Shown here piece by piece: positions 18,023 through 25,871 of a stretch of DNA of 64,000 bases. Position numbers and translations under genes: made by a program. The notes under the pieces were generated by a model, which saw only the letters and a program-made list of their open reading frames with translations, was not told the origin of the DNA and made no database searches. This stretch comes from Candidatus Roseilinea mizusawaensis (GTDB lineage Bacteria; Chloroflexota; Anaerolineae; J036; Brachytrichaceae): NCBI GenBank assembly GCA_016841965.1, contig JAEANN010000054.1:62001-126000 (forward strand), given 5' to 3'. Each line of letters begins with the position of its first letter. Position 1 is the first letter of the stretch.

Positions 18023-19456
18023 TTACGAGGGTGAATCCTGAGCCGCACGATCTGACCGCGCGGCGCGGGGGCGCAGCGGTTTGCGTAAGGGGCGTCGGCG
18101 CTGCGCCTGTTCGGCCGAGCTGGATACAGTCGGTTCGGATGATTGTGCCTTGTGGTCAGACGGCATGGCGGCATGTTCTACGCGGCGCTGCTGGCGGGCT
18201 TGGGCGCGCTCGTTGGCACGGCGACGAGCAGGGGTGGCCCCGGCCGGCCCAGCAGGCTGAGCTTGCACAGCAGGCAACGTTGCACTGCCTTTGCGTTTTC
18301 GCTTCTTACGCGCGCGCCGGTCTGCGCTGGTTGTGCGCTCGCTTTGTAATGTGGGGGCAATAGATTCGGCGCGCTCTGTTTCGGTCGGGAGCGCGCTAGC
18401 GGCTTCAGGCTGGGCTGTTGTTGCTCTTCCGCAATCACACTGCCCGCCCTCATGCTTGTCACACGTGCCACTGGCTGCCTTTTCCTGCAGGCGTTTCAGC
18501 TCTTCCAACGGCACAAGCTGCTCGCGATGAAACTCGTGATCTTTGACCTGTTCACCTTCACCAATCCGGACGCGCACCGAATCACGCAGAGGCAACACCT
18601 CAATCACCTTGCCCTGCCCCAATGGAGTGCCGATGATGGTGTTTCGTTTGGGTAGATGCCGGCGCGCCTCTACGTACTGCTCGAACTCGTACACCAGGCA
18701 GCAGCGCAGCCGGCCGCACATACCGGTGATGTCGTGCGGGTTCAGGCTCAGGTTTTGCTCTTTGGCATGTTTGATAGAGATGGGGCTGAACTCGGTCAGA
18801 AAGCGTGAACAACAGCGTTCTTCGATGCCACATGCGCCCATGCCGCCCAGAATTTTGGCGACTTCGCGCGGGCTGATCTGGCGCATCTCGATGCGGGCGC
18901 GATACAGCCGGCTCATCACCTGGCGCAACTGGCCTGTCTCGACACGCTCTTCTTGATCGGTCGAAAACAAGAACGTTAGCGTCTGGCCGTCGAAGCTGTA
19001 CTCGGCGCGCACAATCTTGATCGGCAGTCCCAGGGCGCTGGACTCGGCGCGGCAGGCGATCATGGCTTCCAGCTCTTTGGTCTCATAGTAATGGCGGATC
19101 GCCATATCCCGGCCGGTCGCCAGCCGCTCGACCTTCTTGAAAGGGCCATCGCTCTTGTTGCGCGGTGGCTTGAGCGTGGCGACCTGGCCCATCTGCCGGC
19201 CGCGCGCCGTATCCACAATCACCCAGTTGCCCACCTTCAAAGCTAGCCCGTTGGAGAGATAGTGGTAGATCTTGCCGGCAGGTTGAAATCGTACCCCGAC
19301 GAACCCAGCACCCGAAGTGTCAGAGTAATCCTGTGCGCCGGTCCAGTACGGGGAATCAAACTGCGACAACTCAGTGTGCGGCAGCTCGGTGACATGTGCG
19401 GCAGCCTCGCCCGCCGGCTGCGCATGCAGTGTTACGGCGTCAACTTCATCAGTCAT
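18023..19456 (-). CDS. PSP1 domain protein with long basic C-terminal tail
   Basis: The first 310 residues match PSP1/RicT-type proteins: VGVRFQPAGKIYHY and VIVDTARGRQMGQV open the domain, and a conserved cysteine set follows (GACGIEERCC, then TGMCGRLRCCLVYE). In Bacillus the relative RicT binds Fe-S clusters with RicA/RicF and affects RNase Y. Residues 330-477 are a low-complexity tail rich in Arg, Lys, Ala and Pro (RRARKKRKRKG, RRRPLRKPLRPRAAR) with an extra CDKHEGGQCDCG cluster near its start. The tail is probably disordered and RNA-binding. It is the first gene of the four-gene minus operon. Confidence 0.85.
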   Translation of the reverse strand: MTDEVDAVTLHAQPAGEAAAHVTELPHTELSQFDSPYWTGAQDYSDTSGAGFVGVRFQPAGKIYHYLSNGLALKVGNWVIVDTARGRQMGQVATLKPPRNKSDGPFKKVERLATGRDMAIRHYYETKELEAMIACRAESSALGLPIKIVRAEYSFDGQTLTFLFSTDQEERVETGQLRQVMSRLYRARIEMRQISPREVAKILGGMGACGIEERCCSRFLTEFSPISIKHAKEQNLSLNPHDITGMCGRLRCCLVYEFEQYVEARRHLPKRNTIIGTPLGQGKVIEVLPLRDSVRVRIGEGEQVKDHEFHREQLVPLEELKRLQEKAASGTCDKHEGGQCDCGRATTAQPEAASALPTETERAESIAPTLQSERTTSADRRARKKRKRKGSATLPAVQAQPAGPAGATPARRRANERAQARQQRRVEHAAMPSDHKAQSSEPTVSSSAEQAQRRRPLRKPLRPRAARSDRAAQDSPS

Positions 19457-20008
19457 CTGGCCATCAATCTTACCGCATCAGACCACAGAGCACAGGTTGT
19501 AGATGCTTCCGCTCGCGCGCTGCGTCCGCGCGTCGCGCGAGCGGATTGGCAGTGCTCACCGGCTTCGTCCTCAAGCCCGGTGAACGGGCGTAGTGGAAAT
19601 CTGTCAGGTGGCTAGATGTTAAACCAAATTAACGTGGCGTCGTCAGCAGAATCAAACGGTGCGCTCTAACCCGCATCTTGATGCGCCAATCGAGCCAAGT
19701 ACGATCGCGGAAAGTTTGTTCCAGGCGCAGGCGATCAACCTGCTCGAACGCGGGCTGCAACGCTCCCCGCTTCGCTGGCGCAGCCCTCTTCAGGCAGACT
19801 CAGACGCGGATGTGGAGCGCACGTCTTGATACCTGCCTGACCCTGTAGAATCAGCGCTCCAGAAGATTTGATTTGGAACAGGTTGTCGGGCTGCCGCCGC
19901 CGAAGCTACTCGGTTATCTGGGCCAGCCGGCGTACGGCGCGACGACCTCTGCCCAATGCGCGCCGGTTAAGCACAAAGTAACCTGGCTGACGTAAAAGGA
20001 GATTGGCA
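19457..20008. other. 552-bp gap holding a 12-bp-stem hairpin and a dispersed repeat
   Basis: An inverted repeat with a perfect 12-bp stem (19508-19519 with 19534-19545, 14-nt loop) lies 52 bp upstream of the PSP1 start. The 35-bp dispersed repeat follows at 19579-19613. From 19620 to 19990 I see no gene with coding character, no tRNA and no clear promoter; a possible -10 TAGAAT is near 19847. Confidence 0.6.
19579..19613 (+). repeat. Dispersed 35-bp repeat, copy A
   Basis: This 35-bp segment, ending AAATCTGTCAGGTGGCT, matches 61431-61465 at 33 of 35 positions. The last 16 bp also match 61382-61397, where an inverted partner forms a hairpin. It lies in non-coding DNA upstream of the GNAT gene. 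Confidence 0.9.
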
Positions 20009-20491
20009 ATGACGCGCTCAACCTTTCGCAGATATGCCCGATACATGCCCCCAACGATTGCGCCTGCCATCGCCGGCGAATCATCAACGGCCGAGAGGCT
20101 CATACCGCTGCGGCGCGATTTGCTGCCGGCCTGCGCGGCCTTGATGCTGGATGGCACAACCCGTAAACACGCAGGCCAAAGCGCAATGACGCTGGCCGAC
20201 GCATTGCGACGCCTGGAGATATGCTTTGACCATGATCATGCGGTTGGTGTCGCCCTGCTAAACACCCGGTGTCAACCAGTCGCCTTTGCGCTAGGTCACG
20301 TTGAACGAGATGAGCGCGGCACGCCCACCCACATTTGCCTGCGCGAGTTCTACGTGGCAGCGCGCGCACGTCGCAGCGGTCTTGGCGCGTGGATGATCGA
20401 GTTCCTGCGACAGCAATGTGACGGCGCGCCCATTGACTTTGACGCGCGAGCGGGGCGCTGGCAGATGTCCGAATGGATCAATATGCTTTAA
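20009..20491 (+). CDS. GNAT-like acetyltransferase
   Basis: The 160-residue protein resembles a GNAT-fold acetyltransferase: the core strand FALGHVERDERG and LREFYVAARARRSGLGAWM provide the beta4-acetyl-CoA loop-alpha3 pattern (R-x-x-G-L-G) near residues 115-128. The final part of the fold is short. AAGGAG at 19996-20001 lies 7 nt before ATG 20009, which decides the start over TTG 20003. The first 30 residues are basic and unlike the family, so a later start is possible. Ferritin begins 39 bp downstream on the same strand. The substrate is unknown. Confidence 0.65.
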   Translation: MTRSTFRRYARYMPPTIAPAIAGESSTAERLIPLRRDLLPACAALMLDGTTRKHAGQSAMTLADALRRLEICFDHDHAVGVALLNTRCQPVAFALGHVERDERGTPTHICLREFYVAARARRSGLGAWMIEFLRQQCDGAPIDFDARAGRWQMSEWINML

Positions 20492-20530
20492 ACTAGGCCT
20501 ATCTCTGATGAGACTGAGTAGGAGCAAAAC

Positions 20531-21034
20531 ATGATTAGCGAGAACATGCAAGCATCGTTGAATAAGCAAGCCGCCGACGAAGCCTATGCGTCGAGCGTGT
20601 ATCTGTCTATGGCAATGTGGTGTGATGGGCAAGGCTATGAAGGCGCTGCCAAATACTTGGTCAACAGCAGCAGCGAAGAGCGGGAACACATGACCCAGTT
20701 CCTTCAATATATCGTCGATCAGGATGGCCAAGCGCGCGTCCCGGCTGTCAAGGAACCACCCCACGAGTTCGACTCTTTGCCGGAGATTATGAAGAGCGTG
20801 CTGGAGCTGGAAATGAGCGTAGCGGCCAGCATCCACACCATCGTTGAACAAGCCTGGCAAGAGAAGGATTTCGCCACGTTCAATTGGTTGCAGTCGTTTG
20901 TCGAGGAACAGCGCAACGCCGAAATCCAGGCGCGCAATATCCTCGACCGCATCGAGGTGATCGGCACGGATGCGACCGGCTTGTATGAGATTGACCAGAT
21001 GCTGGAGAAACTGGCCAACCAAGGTGAAGGCTAG
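20531..21034 (+). CDS. ftnA: Non-haem ferritin
   Basis: Ferritin oxidises Fe(II) at a diiron centre and stores it as a mineral in a 24-subunit shell. The 167-residue length is typical. Ligands fit the Ftn pattern: Glu in DEAYAS near residue 17, the E-x-x-H in SEEREHM near 50-53, Glu in LELEMS near 94 and the EEQRNAE helix near 126-132. AGGAGC lies about 7 nt upstream of ATG 20531. It lies close to Mrp, two DtxR-type regulators and feoAB, marking this as the iron-handling region. Confidence 0.95.
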   Translation: MISENMQASLNKQAADEAYASSVYLSMAMWCDGQGYEGAAKYLVNSSSEEREHMTQFLQYIVDQDGQARVPAVKEPPHEFDSLPEIMKSVLELEMSVAASIHTIVEQAWQEKDFATFNWLQSFVEEQRNAEIQARNILDRIEVIGTDATGLYEIDQMLEKLANQGEG

Positions 21035-21085
21035 CGCCGCAATTCAAGCTGAGCGCCACACCTCCACGCGCCATATGCGCGCCAC

Positions 21086-21142
21086 CAAGCTGGCGCGGTA
21101 GGTCTGCGCCAGCTTGTGCGTTATCGTGCTGGCGCACAGACC
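21086..21142. other. Two overlapping, mutually exclusive hairpins between convergent ferritin and mrp genes
   Basis: Stem 1 pairs 21086-21096 with 21106-21116 perfectly (11 bp, 9-nt loop). Stem 2 pairs 21101-21112 with 21129-21142 (GGTCTG plus CGCCAG, with a 2-nt bulge). They share 21106-21112, so only one can form. Neither is followed by a T run. The segment is the 3' region of both convergent genes. Confidence 0.55.
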
Positions 21143-21258
21143 GCCAGGCGCGTGTCGCGCCGGCAGCAAGTCTGCGTATTACTCTCAAGCTCATCCAGGC
21201 AGAGGCCGGCCAATAGACCCGCCGCCTGTGGCGCGAGGCAACCGTCTGCCATCTGCCC

Positions 21259-22377
21259 TCAGCCGATGATCGAGATTGGGATGACGTTGCTGCTTTGGTA
21301 ATTCAGCACGCTGACGCGCGCGGCAACCTGCTGGGCGATGCTGATAAAGCGCTGAGCAGTCTCCGAAGTCGGATCGGCAATCAGAATTGGCTTGCCGCTG
21401 TCCCCCCCCACGCGCACCATTTGATCGAGCGGCACGCTGCCCAGAAACGGCACATTCTTCATGGCAGCCAGGCGCTCCCCGCCGCCTTCGCCGAATAGCG
21501 CAACTTTCTGGCCGGTGCGCGGGTCCATGTAAGGCCCCATGTTCTCGATCACGCCGACAACCGGCACTTTCAGTTGCTCGAAGGCAGCCAGGCCCTTGAG
21601 CGCGTCGCTCATCGAGACCAGTTGTGGGGTTGTGACGATGATGCCCATGACGCCGGCAGCGACTTGCGCCAGCGAGAGCTGCGAGTCGCCGGTTCCGGGT
21701 GGCATGTCGATGATCAAGTAGTCCAGTTCGCCCCACTCGACATCCTGCAAAAATTGGCGAATCGCGCTGTGCAGCATTGGGCCGCGCCAGACCAGCGGCG
21801 CTTCAGGGGGATAGATAAAGCCGATGCTAAACACCTTGATGCCGTACTTTTCGGCCGGCAAAATGCGCCCGTCACGCTGTTGCACAGATGGGATGCTGTT
21901 CTTGCCGTCTGGCGAGACCTGGGCGTAGGGCAGGCCGAGCATCAGGGGCACATTCGGGCCATATACATCGTTGTCTAGCAGGCCAACGCTAGCCCCGGTT
22001 TTTGCCAGCGCCAATGCCAGATTGACAGCGACGGTGGTCTTACCGACGCCGCCTTTGCCCGACGCCACGGCAATGATGTTCTTGACCGGGATATTCAGTG
22101 CACCGCGCACGCGCGCGTTAGCCGTCACATTGCTGGTGAAGCCAATCTCAATCTTGCCGATGCCGGGGATTTTCTGCAGCTCAGCGCGCGCAGCCTTGTC
22201 CATCACATCTTTCAGTGGACAGGCCGGCGTCGTCAACTCGATCTTGAATGAGACTGCACTGCCTTGAATGCTCAACTCCTTGATCATGTTCAAGGAGACC
22301 AAGTCTTTGTGCAGCTCAGGCTCGATCACGCGCGAGAGCGCGTCGAGCACTTGTTGTTGTGTAATCACAGATGACAT
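21259..22377 (-). CDS. mrp: Mrp/NBP35-type P-loop ATPase, iron-sulfur carrier family, without the CxxC motif
   Basis: The 372-residue protein has an N-terminal MIP18/DUF59 domain (residues 1-90, with the conserved Cys in TTPACPLKD) and a ParA-like ATPase with deviant Walker A ASGKGGVGKTT near residue 108 and IDMPPGTGDSQLSL near 225. Mrp/ApbC proteins carry [4Fe-4S] clusters to apoproteins through a C-terminal CxxC pair. Here the usual site reads ENMGPYMDPRTGQK, with no cysteine, so cluster carriage by the normal route is doubtful. A GTG at 22368 has GAGG 9 nt upstream and is an alternative start. It lies between ferritin and the feo genes. Confidence 0.9.
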   Translation of the reverse strand: MSSVITQQQVLDALSRVIEPELHKDLVSLNMIKELSIQGSAVSFKIELTTPACPLKDVMDKAARAELQKIPGIGKIEIGFTSNVTANARVRGALNIPVKNIIAVASGKGGVGKTTVAVNLALALAKTGASVGLLDNDVYGPNVPLMLGLPYAQVSPDGKNSIPSVQQRDGRILPAEKYGIKVFSIGFIYPPEAPLVWRGPMLHSAIRQFLQDVEWGELDYLIIDMPPGTGDSQLSLAQVAAGVMGIIVTTPQLVSMSDALKGLAAFEQLKVPVVGVIENMGPYMDPRTGQKVALFGEGGGERLAAMKNVPFLGSVPLDQMVRVGGDSGKPILIADPTSETAQRFISIAQQVAARVSVLNYQSSNVIPISIIG

Positions 22378-22479
22378 CCTCGCCGGTTGAGTCGCGCCAG
22401 GCGCTGGCGCAAGCGTTATTATGCGCGAGGATGTGAGCGCGCGCTGAGCGTTTCCTGAGGGGCGCCGGCATGCAACAAA

Positions 22480-23229
22480 TCAATTGCGGTCGGCGCGTCT
22501 GGCGTGGGTTTCGGCGTAGATCCACTCGGCTGTTTGCAAGCCCAACACCACCGGCCTATCTTCCACCTCTAGCGTCATGGTTTGGTTGAAAGGCATCACC
22601 TCGCGCACCACGAATTGAGTCCCTGGCATCAGATTATTTTGTTCGAGGAAAGCCATCAGATCGGCGCTGTCTTCGGCGAATTCGTGAATACGTCGGATAA
22701 TGCCGGCGCTGCCAGGAGCTAGGTCGGTCAGTTTGATCCACTCTGCAACAGCCTGTTCTTCGCCGGGCAGAGGATTCCCATGCGGGCAGGTGGTTGGGTG
22801 CTTGAGCTTGCTCTCGAGCAGTTTCAGCGTCTCATCCGAAATAGTGTGTTCCATAGCGTGCGCTTCCTCATGGATGCGCGACCAGGGCAGCCCCAACACT
22901 TTGCGCAGCAACAGTTCGAGCAGAAAATGCCGGCGCAGCACCGAGCGGGCAAGGTCGCGGCCGGCAGGGGTCAGGCGCACTTCCTTCCGTTCATCGACCA
23001 TCACCCAGCCATCGCGCGCCATGCGCTTGATGGTGGCGGTGGCGGTGGGCAGCGCCACGCCAATCTGCTCTGCCAGACGGGTGGCGATGGCCGGTCGGCC
23101 GTCGCGCTCGAACACGTGTAGCAGCGCCAGATAATCTTCGACTGTGGGAGTAGCCGGCGCGGGCGAATCCTCCTTGTGCGCCACACGTCCCTGACTCTCT
23201 ACAACAGACTTTCTCGATGACTTGCTCAT
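22480..23229 (-). CDS. DtxR/MntR/IdeR-family metal-dependent repressor
   Basis: The 249-residue protein has a winged-helix domain (ATRLAEQIGVALPTATATIKRM, then a DGWVMVDERKEVRLTPAG wing), a dimer/metal domain with HEEAHAMEH and CPHGNPLPG, and a C-terminal FeoA-like SH3 domain. Such regulators sense Fe(II) or Mn(II). GGAG lies 7 nt upstream of ATG 23229. It is divergent from feoB across a 195-bp region containing a promoter and a tandem array, so it very likely controls the feo operon. An N-terminal extension of about 30 polar residues is unusual. Confidence 0.92.
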   Translation of the reverse strand: MSKSSRKSVVESQGRVAHKEDSPAPATPTVEDYLALLHVFERDGRPAIATRLAEQIGVALPTATATIKRMARDGWVMVDERKEVRLTPAGRDLARSVLRRHFLLELLLRKVLGLPWSRIHEEAHAMEHTISDETLKLLESKLKHPTTCPHGNPLPGEEQAVAEWIKLTDLAPGSAGIIRRIHEFAEDSADLMAFLEQNNLMPGTQFVVREVMPFNQTMTLEVEDRPVVLGLQTAEWIYAETHARRADRN

Positions 23230-23250
23230 GATAACGCTCCCGATCGCGCA

Positions 23251-23289
23251 GCGCGCGCTGCTTTGCGCGCGCTGCTTTGCGCGCCGCTT
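23251..23289. repeat. GC-rich tandem array in the dtxR-feoB control region
   Basis: Two identical 14-bp units GCGCGCGCTGCTTT (23251-23264 and 23265-23278) are followed by GCGCGCCGCTT. The reverse complement contains CGGCGCGCAAAG, one base away from the 12-bp unit at 47929. The array runs directly into the TTGACA hexamer at 23288. Confidence 0.9.
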
Positions 23290-23316
23290 GACAATGCGCA
23301 GAGGAAAGTGTACCAT
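23288..23316 (+). promoter_or_regulatory. Probable sigma-70-type promoter of feoB
   Basis: A consensus -35 TTGACA (23288-23293) is followed after 17 bp by TACCAT (23311-23316, four of six consensus). The predicted start is about 100 nt before feoB ATG. An AT-rich stretch at 23320-23350 (TAAGTATATGCTAATATTC) is the only such segment nearby and a candidate DtxR-protein operator, though its dyad symmetry is weak. Confidence 0.65.
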
Positions 23317-23424
23317 ACCCTCTAAAGTAAGTATATGCTAATATTCAGGCGAAGGTAAAGTTTGACACTGTTCGCCCCCTCCAGCTGTGCAAGCGGCGCA
23401 GGCTCGTCACAGGAGGACTTTGGA

Positions 23425-25365
23425 ATGATTGCTGAGAGTATCGCCCTGGTCGGTCATCCCAACGTAGGAAAGTCGGTGTTGTTTCAACGGTTGACCGGCC
23501 GCTATGCCAACGTTTCCAACTATCCCGGCACAACGGTCGAGGTGACGCGCGGCGCGGCGTCGTTTCTGCCCGGCGTCATGGTGATCGACACACCGGGTGT
23601 GTCTTCGCTGCCGGCTACTAGCGAAGACGAGCAAGTGACGGCGCGGGTGCTCTTAAACGAGCCGTTGCGGGCCATCCTGCAAGTGGGAGACGCCAAAAAC
23701 TTGCGTCGCACCCTACTGCTGGCTGCACAACTGGCCGAAATGCAACGCCCGATGGCCCTAGCGCTGAACATGATGGATGAGGCCCGCGCGCGCGGCTTGC
23801 ATATCGATCACGCGGCGCTCTCGGCGCGTTTGGGCGTGCCGGTGCTGCCCACTGTTGCTACGCGCGGCGCGGGCATTCGAGAATTGACTCACTCGCTGGT
23901 TCATGTGTCAGCGCCGCGTTTCGAGCTGCACTATCCTGACCCAATCGAAGCGGCAGCCCAGGCAATATCGCCGCATCTGCCAGCCTCTTCGATTGCCCCG
24001 CGCGCGCTGGCCTTGCTGTATCTCAGCGGCGATCCTGTGGCCGAGGGATGGATTGAACAGCACACCGACGCGCAAACACGCCAACACCTGGCCGAACAGC
24101 GCGCGCAAGCGCAACGCGTCCTAGATCAGTCGGTTGCTGCCGTAATCCAGCAGACACGCCTGGCCTGGGCCGATCAAGCCACCGCCGACGCAATTTCCAG
24201 TCATGCCAAAGCCGACGTGCGCTCAAGCCTGGGCGCGAGCCTGGGCCGGTTGGCTGCTCATCCCATTTGGGGCCTGCCCATCCTTGCTGTGGTGCTCTAT
24301 GTCATGTACTGGTTTGTCGGGGTCTTTGGCGCGGGCGATCTAGTGGGGTTGCTCGAAGAAAACCTGTTTGGCGAGACCCTGAATCCCTGGATGACCAGTC
24401 TGGTTCAAGGCGTGCTGGGCCAATCGCTGCTGACAGATTTTCTGGTGGGCGAGTATGGGCTGTGGACGATGGGCATGACCTATGCGCTAGCGCTGATCTT
24501 GCCGATTGTGACGACCTTCTTCATCGCGTTTGGCATCTTGGAGGATTCGGGGTATTTGCCGCGTCTGGCTGCGCTGACCAACCGCATCTTTGCCGCCATC
24601 GGTCTGAACGGCAGGGCCGTGCTGCCGATGGTGCTGGGGCTGGGATGCGTGACCATGGCCACGATGACCACACGCATTCTGGACAACAAGCGCGACCGGC
24701 TGATGGTCACCTTGCTGCTGGCGCTGGCGGTGCCGTGCTCGGCGCAACTGGGCGTGGTGATGGGAATGCTGGCCAGCGTCTCGCTTGGCGCAACGCTGTG
24801 GTGGGCCGGCGTGGTGGTGGGCGTGTTGTTGGCCGTGGGCTGGCTGGCAGCGCGCGTGTTGCCGGGCGAGCGCTCGATGCTCTTTGTAGAGCTGCCGCCC
24901 TTGCGATTGCCCCAAGTCTCCAACGTGCTGATCAAGACCCTGGCCCGACTGGAGTGGTATATCAAGGAGGTTGTGCCGTTATTCCTGATCGGCACAGCCA
25001 TATTATTCGCGCTGGATAAACTCGGCGTCTTGCCGGGGCTGATCCAGGCCGGCCAGCCGCTGGTGACCGGCTGGCTGGGGCTGCCGGCCGAAAGCAGCGC
25101 CGCATTTCTGATGGGCTTCCTGCGGCGTGACTTTGGCGCCACCGGCCTGTTTGCCCTGGAGTCCGCCGGGTTATTGTCCCCCCTTCAGATCGTCGTCGGC
25201 ATGGTCACCATCACCCTATTTGTGCCCTGTGTGGCCAGCGTGATGATGATTGCCCGCGAGCGCGGCGCGCGCGTTGCGCTGAGCATGCTCGCACTGATCT
25301 TCCCGTTGGCATTGCTGGTGGGCGGGCTGTTGTTCCGCCTGTTGTCTGCGCTGGGGTGGAGCTGA
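23425..25365 (+). CDS. feoB: Ferrous iron transporter FeoB
   Basis: FeoB is the GTPase-linked inner-membrane Fe(II) permease. In this 646-residue protein the N-terminal G domain has G1 GHPNVGKS at residues 10-17, G3 DTPG near 55 and G4 NMMD near 117; two Gate domains follow, with Cys-containing membrane segments LGLGCVTMAT and ALAVPCSAQLG, and LFVPCVASVM near the C-terminus. AGGAGG lies 8 nt before ATG 23425, deciding the start over 23362. Five bp after its stop begins the Cys-rich small protein, then feoA and a second DtxR-type gene, all on the plus strand. Confidence 0.97.
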   Translation: MIAESIALVGHPNVGKSVLFQRLTGRYANVSNYPGTTVEVTRGAASFLPGVMVIDTPGVSSLPATSEDEQVTARVLLNEPLRAILQVGDAKNLRRTLLLAAQLAEMQRPMALALNMMDEARARGLHIDHAALSARLGVPVLPTVATRGAGIRELTHSLVHVSAPRFELHYPDPIEAAAQAISPHLPASSIAPRALALLYLSGDPVAEGWIEQHTDAQTRQHLAEQRAQAQRVLDQSVAAVIQQTRLAWADQATADAISSHAKADVRSSLGASLGRLAAHPIWGLPILAVVLYVMYWFVGVFGAGDLVGLLEENLFGETLNPWMTSLVQGVLGQSLLTDFLVGEYGLWTMGMTYALALILPIVTTFFIAFGILEDSGYLPRLAALTNRIFAAIGLNGRAVLPMVLGLGCVTMATMTTRILDNKRDRLMVTLLLALAVPCSAQLGVVMGMLASVSLGATLWWAGVVVGVLLAVGWLAARVLPGERSMLFVELPPLRLPQVSNVLIKTLARLEWYIKEVVPLFLIGTAILFALDKLGVLPGLIQAGQPLVTGWLGLPAESSAAFLMGFLRRDFGATGLFALESAGLLSPLQIVVGMVTITLFVPCVASVMMIARERGARVALSMLALIFPLALLVGGLLFRLLSALGWS

Positions 25366-25369
25366 GGGC

Positions 25370-25618
25370 ATGGCAACCGACTCTTCACGCTGGATCGATT
25401 GCCCGGTGTGTGGTTTTCGCTTTGATCCAGAGGCGCACCCCGGCTGTCGCACATGCCCACTGCATACGAACTGCGCCACAGCCTGCTGCCCGCGCTGCGG
25501 CCACACCACGATCAATCCGCGCCGTTCGCGCCTGGGCCGCTGGGTTGCAACGCTTTTGAAACAGGGAGATAAACCAGATGAAGCGCAATCTGTTGTCCCG
25601 CTTGACTCAATCGTCTGA
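25370..25618 (+). CDS. Small cysteine-rich protein of the feo operon
   Basis: The 82-residue protein has ten cysteines in its first half: CPVC, then CRTCPLHTNC, then CCPRCGH, followed by a basic, then acidic tail. The spacing suggests a double zinc ribbon or Fe-S/redox-active protein. It sits between feoB (5-bp gap) and feoA (41-bp overlap), so it is certainly co-translated with them. Similar small Cys-rich ORFs occur in some feo operons, as I recall, but this one is not FeoC by sequence. It may receive or sense Fe(II) at FeoB; the function is not proven. Confidence 0.8.
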   Translation: MATDSSRWIDCPVCGFRFDPEAHPGCRTCPLHTNCATACCPRCGHTTINPRRSRLGRWVATLLKQGDKPDEAQSVVPLDSIV

Positions 25619-25856
25619 ACGCTCGTCGGCGCAGCCCCGCACACTGGCCGAGGTGCGTCCGGGCCGGATGGCGCGCATTATTCGCTTCAGCAGCGCCTCA
25701 CCGAGATGGCAGGAGCGCCTGCTGGCGCATGGCGTGGCGCCCGGCTGCGTGGTGCGCGTGGCGCAGCATCAGCCGGTCACAATCATTCAGATCGATCACA
25801 CCGAGCTGGGCTTCGAACGCGAGCTGGCGCGCGCGATCGAAGTTGAAGCGTTATAG
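25578..25856 (+). CDS. feoA: FeoA family protein
   Basis: The 92-residue protein has an SH3-like FeoA domain from about residue 22: TLAEVRPGRMARIIRF, then RLLAHGVAPGCVVRVAQHQP and a final strand ending ELARAIEVE. FeoA is a small cytosolic partner needed for FeoB-dependent Fe(II) uptake. Its start lies inside the preceding gene, and a second DtxR-type regulator follows 15 bp after the stop. The first 20 residues are a polar extension. Confidence 0.9.
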   Translation: MKRNLLSRLTQSSERSSAQPRTLAEVRPGRMARIIRFSSASPRWQERLLAHGVAPGCVVRVAQHQPVTIIQIDHTELGFERELARAIEVEAL

Positions 25857-25871
25857 CTCCAAGCGCGCCGC

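Noticed and set aside
19620-20000. Possible tRNA or small RNA gene
   Set aside because: No cloverleaf with a TTCRA loop could be built; the only strong pairing is the separate hairpin at 19508-19545.
23320-23350. Classical DtxR/IdeR box
   Set aside because: The AT-rich segment lacks the dyad TTAGGTTAGCCTAACCTAA pattern; kept only as a candidate operator in the promoter entry.
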